64,000 nucleotides of DNA from Przewalskia tangutica. Taxonomy: Eukaryota > Streptophyta > Magnoliopsida > Solanales > Solanaceae. Of this stretch, positions 58,284-64,000 are shown in pieces. The stretch covers positions 81,952,764 to 82,016,763 of the forward strand of contig CM056718.1 in NCBI GenBank assembly GCA_029844215.1, written 5' to 3'. A program made the position numbers and the translations under genes. Under the pieces are notes generated by a model. The model worked only from the letters and a program-made list of their open reading frames with translations, ran no database searches and was not told where the DNA came from. The first letter of the stretch is position 1. Every line of letters begins with the position of its first letter.

Positions 58284-58961
58284 CAGGAAGCTACAGGACA
58301 TTTATGTCACGACCCGAACCGGGGCCCGTGACTGGTGCCTTACCCCGGGCACCCTCGTGATACAACATCAGAGAGAATCAGCGGAAATAAAAACATAAAC
58401 ATGAAACAAGAGACATGATAAATAAACAAAGCAACCAAAACAGTTGCCTTCAGATATATTCATAAACCCAACAGCTTATCCTTTTACAAACTCGCCCACA
58501 ACAAGATTACTGCACTTAAGAAGTGATAATAACTATGACGACAGTGGCCCCGCCATACCCCGAATGTACAAGAACCTGCACTGTGGTAACATACCAAAAG
58601 ATAAGCCTCCGAGAAACGGGGCTTCCCAATACGCTGAACTGTGATCCTATGAGCGAGGATCCACAACCGATGTACTTCTACCGCGATGAACGCAGCCCCA
58701 AGGAGGTCAAGATAACAGTACCAAGTATGTGAAATCGAAAAATATCAGAATGAAATCATAATCTATATAAAACAGAGACATGTATGATAACCAAACTACA
58801 TTTCATAACATAAAAGCGCCATGTCAAGTCGTGACTCACGCCCTCAAAGTCATCCCTCATGCCCGTGGAACTCCTTCATCACTGCCGGCAGTCTAGGTAC
58901 AAACCATGTGATACGTATAACATGTCTCGGCCCATCTCATGGACCCAGTATAGAAATGTGT

Positions 58962-59175
58962 GGAATACATTCCCGGTTCAGCTCATGAACTCGGTAGTCG
59001 GATGGAATACATTCCCGATCCATCCCATGGACGCGGTAGTCGAGTGAAATACATTCCCGGTTCATCCCATGAACGCGGTAGTCGAGTGAAATACATTCCC
59101 GGTTCATCCCATGAACGCGGTAGTCGAGTGAAATACATTCCCGGTTCATCCCATGAACCGGTAGTCGAGTAAAAT
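58962..59175. repeat. 42-bp minisatellite, ~5 copies, E LTR
   Basis: The core ATACATTCCCGGTTCATCCC repeats with an exact 42-base period in the last units (59047, 59089, 59131). This copy keeps the CCCGG that is eroded in every G copy. Confidence 0.92.
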
Positions 59176-61324
59176 ACAGTACTTGCACAACAAGGCTATC
59201 ACACGCAAACATAGGCAAGTTACACACAACTTAAGGTACTATAATTTTATGCCAAAATCCCGGTTCTGACCCTAAAGTATTACATACATTAACTCTTTTA
59301 AAAAGATACGTTTCTTTCACAAAAGTCACACAATGTTCGTAGTATAAAATAGAGGGACTATCTTTTAAGTAAATCAAAACACTTCCCTTGTAAAATCAAG
59401 TAACACATTATTTTCCAAACGTTCAAGTTTGCCTAATTTCAAATGCTCAAGTTTCTCATTTTCGAAAGGTTTCGCAGTTCATAGTTTTAATCACTTAAGA
59501 ATATAATTCTCCTTTAAAACAAATTTGAGAAACATATGCCTTATGTGTGAGTAGGTTGTTCTTGTCTATTACAATCTTATAAAAGCAGCCATGATCTAGG
59601 AAATGTAATATCATTTTGTCTCATCTTAGCTTCATGCAGATGGAGGTTTCTCTGGTTTTAATAACAATTAGTCAATACATTTCCTTTATTAACGCTGCAA
59701 TGGTTTGTTCGATACTTAATCTCATTTCCAAATCAAGAAACATTATTCTTTAAAACCAACTACTCATTACTCGCGAATGAGGTTTTTACAACATTTTAAC
59801 AAAATTCATAACAAGTCAAACTAAGTCAAGTCTCTTATCTTTCAAGATCAAGTCTCTTAACTTTCAAAATCAAGTCGTGTATAAGTCAAGTCTCTTATCT
59901 TTCTACAATCAATAAACCATTCTTTTACCTACATAAAGTCGTTATAACTAACTTCTCATAAAGCTATTATAACACCCTATGTTTTAAACCAACCAAATCA
60001 CTTAGCACACGTATGCGTCACCGCATTTACATAGTTCACAACAATCATGCTAGAAAAGATAGGAAGAGGTTCACATACCTCGCGACGATTATCGACAAAT
60101 AGCAAAACGCTCCAAGTACTTCAACCCGTCGGCTACTACTTAAGCCAAGTAGATCACGCCACACGTAGTACTCCACTCCTAAAATGGTCATAGTACTTCT
60201 ATCAAACCTTTCTTACCATTGAAGACTTATACCAATAAAAAGCCCTCTAATTCTACGGAAAATTCGCAAGACTTCCGCTTTTACTCACTTTTCCATCTTT
60301 CTCCAAGGCGAATAACCGTAATATATATACCATATATATATATAAGGCGTAATAATTAAACAACATAAAGAAGGGGATTACACGCCCAAACGGTAACGCG
60401 GTTTACTATCACGCCCATAATAACAACAAGTAAAAGAAGGGATTACGCTTCAAACGGTAACGCGTTTACTATCACGCCTTCATAATACAATAATTAAAAA
60501 GGGATCACACGCCCAAACGGAACGCGATTGAACAATCTTCCCTTAATGTAAATGTAAATACACCAAAGTAAATACACCAAAGTAAATCATCCAAAGTAAA
60601 TACATTCCAAAGTAAATCTTGCCCAAAGTAAATACACCCAAAGTAAATACAAATTTAAGTTGGGGTCCTTGGCCAACTTTGTCCATTTTACTTATCCAAT
60701 TACTTCATTAGTCATCCAACTTATATTCCATCTTAATATAAGTTATAGTTACTTTGTTAATTACTTCTTCACAAGTAAGATACGCTTACCATTTTAATGG
60801 CAAACGGCCAATCCTTTCTTTTAACAAGTTAACAAGATCCAACTTTTCCAAACTTTACTCCATATTTTATATACTCCATAATATACTTATAATATATGTA
60901 TAATGACCAACTCACAAAGAGGTTAAGGTTTACGACCTCAAATCGCCCACAATTATCCAAGCACTTAATGCCGCTCCAAGCAACTCTTAGCTCCAACTCG
61001 TTCGGGTCCAATCCCCTACAACCAACCCATAGAAGCTCCGAACCAACTTCTCTTCAAGAACTAACTCCAAAAAGTGAAGAACACTTAGGTTTCCAACTAG
61101 TAAGTTTCGCCAAGGCATGAACAATAGGTTGTGGTGTGAAATCTTTTCCAACTCTTGGTACACAATCTTCCTAACACCTTAGGGAAGAACACTTGAGAGT
61201 TTAAGAATTGTTGGACAAATTTAGGTCAAGAAATGGGCTCAAAACGAGAGCAAGGTCAAGGGAGAAGGGAGGGAATTTCTTGTCTGAAATGGTTAAGTGT
61301 GGAAGTTTTCATCAACTAAGGTGC

Positions 61325-61530
61325 ATATATAGGACAACCAAGGGCTAGGATGAAGGCAAGTGTGTGGTTGAGATTGGGGACAAGTGTGTGTGGGTCCCAC
61401 AAGCCACTTGTCCACACAAAATATCTAGCAAGACTTGGCCACTTGTCCACAAAATATCTAGCAAGACAAGGCCACTTGCGCCACTTGTTAGCAAATTTCG
61501 CCATGAGGCCACCTAGGGGTGACACGTGTC
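61325..61530 (-). promoter_or_regulatory. E LTR U3 core promoter
   Basis: GACACGTGTC (61521-61530) and element-strand TATATAT (61325-61331), about 514 bases inside the LTR, as in G. Confidence 0.6.
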
Positions 61531-61845
61531 GCCTCCTACTGCCCAAAATATTTCATCTTCCGAAATATCCATAAAGGCAAAAATCTCAAAACAAAGTGGC
61601 CCCACAAAACCAGAATTTCTCCCGTGGCCCCACGTGACCAATTCCGAAATAAAATTCCATAATTCTAATATAATTCAAGAAGCCCAAATACCAAACTGGG
61701 AATCCAATTCCATCAACGAACCTTTTTCTTCACAAAACCTAAACTTTTCCGTCGAAAAATCACATCTTTCTTTCTTTCCAAAATTTCTGTCGTATTCTCG
61801 CACGTACATCCTCACCTATATACCCTGGAACTACGGGGTATAACA

Positions 61846-62590
61846 TTCTTCCCCCCTTAGAAACATTCGTCCCGAATGTTCATTCTAAGTCTCCAAACGT
61901 ACTTGTGTCGGTATAGTCTTCACTACTATACTTACAAAACCGATCATGCCACCAATGGCCAGAATATAACATGTGCGCAAAACTCAAATCCAAGCCAACG
62001 AGGAATCATTTCTAATCTCACAACAACTCCCACTAGCTTCAATTTACTCTAAGGCCATTCCCGGCCTTCACGATCTGATTCTGGTCGAACGCATCCACGA
62101 ACCCGTACGATGGTTACCTAAACCTGGGCCTAGCACCCTCGTGACCCTACCACCTGGAGGGACCACCTCGAACTGACCCCACCCCAAACCGGGCTGCGGG
62201 TTGACACGCAACTTTGCCTCAACCCGACCCATTTGCCGCGCCAAACTCTTGTTCCCCGATCCGGAACAATCTCACTAATCAAGTTACGCAAACCTAGTGG
62301 TCTTCTTATCATAACTATCCTTATATAATTCACACCACTCGAGGACTTATCACACAATTTTTTTTTACCCCTCGTATACTATGCACTCCGACAAAGGTCA
62401 ATCGTAAAAAAAATCTTTTACTCAAGACGGCCTCGCATCTAAGGTCTCCACTTATAATATTCTAAGGTTCACACCTTCCATGACCCCAAACTTACCTCTT
62501 CAACTAGTCATGTTCTCTAAGTTATACTTAACACAATGCTATCTGTACATAGCACACAATAATAAGATCATCATATCGCGCAAACAAAAC
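61846..62590 (-). other. E PPT side and unidentified module
   Basis: Starts TTCTTCCCCCCTTAG (PPT complement) and the AACATTCGTCCCGAATGTT motif (about 61863-61881). The rest is the module shared with A and G. A 67-codon top-strand frame at 61973-62176 is antisense to the element and partly conserved in A; no family recognised. Confidence 0.65.
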
Positions 62591-62599
62591 TCTGTAGGT

Positions 62600-63837
62600 T
62601 AAGGATATACCGTATCTACCGCTTCACTCTAATCATAGGCTCACCGCAGGCGCATAGTCAGAGAAGGCGATGAACTCGCCATCGATCCTAGTCGCGCTAC
62701 GCCGCCGCATTCTCCTATAAGCACATTCTTCGCCACATGGCCCTCGACGGCCGCAGTGAAACAAGCACCGCGAAAAACGACATTCCCGGATGACGCCGCC
62801 ACATCGCATACACCGGCGGGACATGAATCTCGGCCGCTAGAACTCACGATATCTGCGGAACTGTAAGCCCGAGCCCCGACCACCCCAATACCCGAACGCC
62901 CCAAGAATGTGGAGGACCACTGCATCGGGCGAAGGTGCATAACTAGCTCGCCACGAGGCGGTCCGCCTCGCAAGTTACCAAAGGACCTCGCTGTTTTGCC
63001 TTCTTCTCGCCGATCCGGCCATTCCGTCGACCTCTCCGTGCCTCACATCCAAGTGCATGAGCTCGCATGCGGCAATGTCCATGCCCGTGAAGAGCTACAC
63101 CAACAAGCCTCGCCAAGTAATCATCGAGCCCGTGACGTAGCGGTGCACTCGCCCTCCATATCGGTCACAAAGGCGGGACATACCGAGCCAACGAGTCAAA
63201 CTCCACGTTGTACTCCAACCGCACGCCTCTCTCGCCTCAAGATCATAAATCTGCCCGTGCCCTCCTCATCCGCGGAGGCAAGAAGTGAGTGAGAATGCCT
63301 CGAGAACTCGCCCCATACCGCTGGAAGCGCATGCTCTCCCGACAGCTCCCACGAATCAAACCACGATCATTGCGATCACGCAGATGCGAACCTAAGACCA
63401 CCGACTCGGTCTCCGGCTTGATCACTCATGACCGTCAGAATCGCTTGATGAACTCCTCGGATCATCCTCGTGCCTCGACCCATAAAACTCGCGCTACAAC
63501 TCGTAAAGTCCCGTAGCCTCAAACTATCCGATCTCGTGAACCACGGGTATCGAACCGCCAGGTTCAAATTTATCTCATGTTCGACCACGATCCTCGCCAA
63601 GAATCGGGCCATCTCTTTGTAACCCATTCATCCGCCCACCGCGGACCTGGAGGCTCGTATCAGGTCTCAGCAGCCCACGGCCGCGTTTCTAAACTCGCTG
63701 GCCTGGCGCGCCGCAAAACTTCGCGGCCGGAAGCACTATCTCGTAACGACCGGGCCTTCGCCCAGAACCCTCCGTGCTTCACTCACAGCCTCGGCCGCTT
63801 TGACCTTCTGGGCCCCGATTGCCTTGCGTGGAGGCAT
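62600..63837 (-). pseudogene. gag: E gag remnant
   Basis: Start at ATG complementary to 63835-63837 (ATGCCTCC context). Capsid fragments: ETESVVLGS, ILTHFLPPRMRRARADL (63243-63425). A zinc-knuckle-like stretch CLFHCGRRG..EECAY lies near 62700-62770, with frame slips. Compared with A it keeps the same order, ending shortly before the GGTATATCCTTAACC motif at about 62596-62610. Confidence 0.75.
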
Positions 63838-63948
63838 AACTGGCACATAAGAATACGTCAGAGGGAGTCCAACTTATAACACAGCTCTAAGGCACGATCT
63901 CAGAGTGAGAAGAATAGAAACCAATCCTAAATGTCCTGCAGCCTCCTG

Positions 63949-63980
63949 ATTATAGATGTGGTGCACAACACACCGATAAT
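63949..63980 (-). promoter_or_regulatory. Leader hairpin with GTGCAC loop, E
   Basis: Complete form, palindrome at 63961-63966, identical to that of B and G unit 1. Confidence 0.6.
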
Positions 63981-64000
63981 CAAGACTCTACTAGACACGG

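Larger units (their letters stand above)
54041..58304 (+). mobile_element. Element D: 5' LTR and leader, interrupted by E
   Basis: Plus-strand LTR 54041-58191, PBS 58195-58206, leader to 58304, where E inserts. The rest of D must lie beyond the right edge, so its coding content is unknown. Inserted into C's 3' LTR. Confidence 0.85.
58305..61845 (-). repeat. E 3' LTR, 3541 bp
   Basis: TGTCACGACCCG...GGGGTATAACA. It is the reverse complement of the G LTR: 42-bp array (58962-59175), ~1.4 units of the 60-bp repeat (59823-59908), 15-bp run (60550-60650), TATATAT (61325-61331), G-box (61521-61530). It is shorter than the G LTRs mostly because of the contracted 60-bp array. No gene. Confidence 0.92.
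58305..64000 (-). mobile_element. Element E: gag-only G-family element, right end off window
   Basis: Minus strand: 3' LTR 58305-61845, internal region 61846 to the window end. Same family as G by LTR content and the unidentified module, but with a longer gag region. No pol seen. The window stops about 45 bases before the expected PBS, so its 5' LTR lies outside. Candidate TSD left: ATTTA (58300-58304). Confidence 0.85.

Noticed and set aside
58937..59227. 96-codon minus-strand frame with repeated VHGMNRECISLDYR block
   Set aside because: By-product of the 42-bp LTR array; the corresponding frames in G collapse with the indels.

Overview
This window is plant repeat DNA. I see no host gene, tRNA, rRNA or CRISPR array. 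Almost every base belongs to a nest of at least seven Ty3/gypsy LTR retrotransposons. They are chromoviruses of the Del/Tekay type: LTRs of 2.4-4.15 kb beginning TGTTA(T/C)A and ending GTGACA, an initiator-tRNA-Met-like PBS, a G-rich PPT behind an AACATTCG...CGAATGTT motif, and, in the one family with a legible pol, gag-PR-RT-RNaseH-IN-chromodomain order. The LTR style resembles elements common in eudicots, perhaps asterids or Solanaceae; that is a low-confidence impression.

Nesting, deduced from LTR ends, target-site duplications (TSDs) and rejoinable host sequence. C (+ strand, gag only) is the oldest and spans the window. Its 5' LTR tail is 8766-9640, its gag starts at 9847 and resumes at 50698, and its 3' LTR starts at 52274. 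A (- strand, gag only, 1-8765, left end off the window) sits in C's 5' LTR. B (- strand, 9863-50696, degraded pol) split C's gag after the fifth codon. B's left LTR was then hit by G (+, 10734-24720, TSD ATCAT) and by F (-, 25480-42435, TSD AAACT). D (+, LTR 54041-58191) sits in C's 3' LTR, and E (-, 58305 to beyond the end, gag only) sits in D's leader.

F and G both have an unusual LTR-internal-LTR-internal-LTR layout: three LTRs and two internal regions inside a single TSD. F carries two copies of a full gag-pol with chromodomain. G carries only a gag stub and an unidentified module. A, C, E and G lack pol but share PBS, PPT, LTR ends and a leader hairpin with F, so they probably depend on an F-like or B-like partner for reverse transcription and integration.

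The LTRs contain short U3 promoters (a GACACRTGTC palindrome about 0.2 kb upstream of a TATA box that lies 330-530 bp into the LTR), followed by 2-3.6 kb of R-U5 filled with family-specific minisatellites. About 50 bases past the PBS every family keeps a hairpin with a self-complementary loop (GTGCAC, or GCGCGC in D) that resembles a retroviral dimer-initiation site. This is the most interesting signal here.

Caution: interiors of the young repeats (much of A, G, F and E) are full of 1-4 base dropouts in GC-rich motifs, while insertion junctions and older unique pieces read cleanly. Many frameshifts in F, A and E are therefore probably assembly errors rather than mutations.
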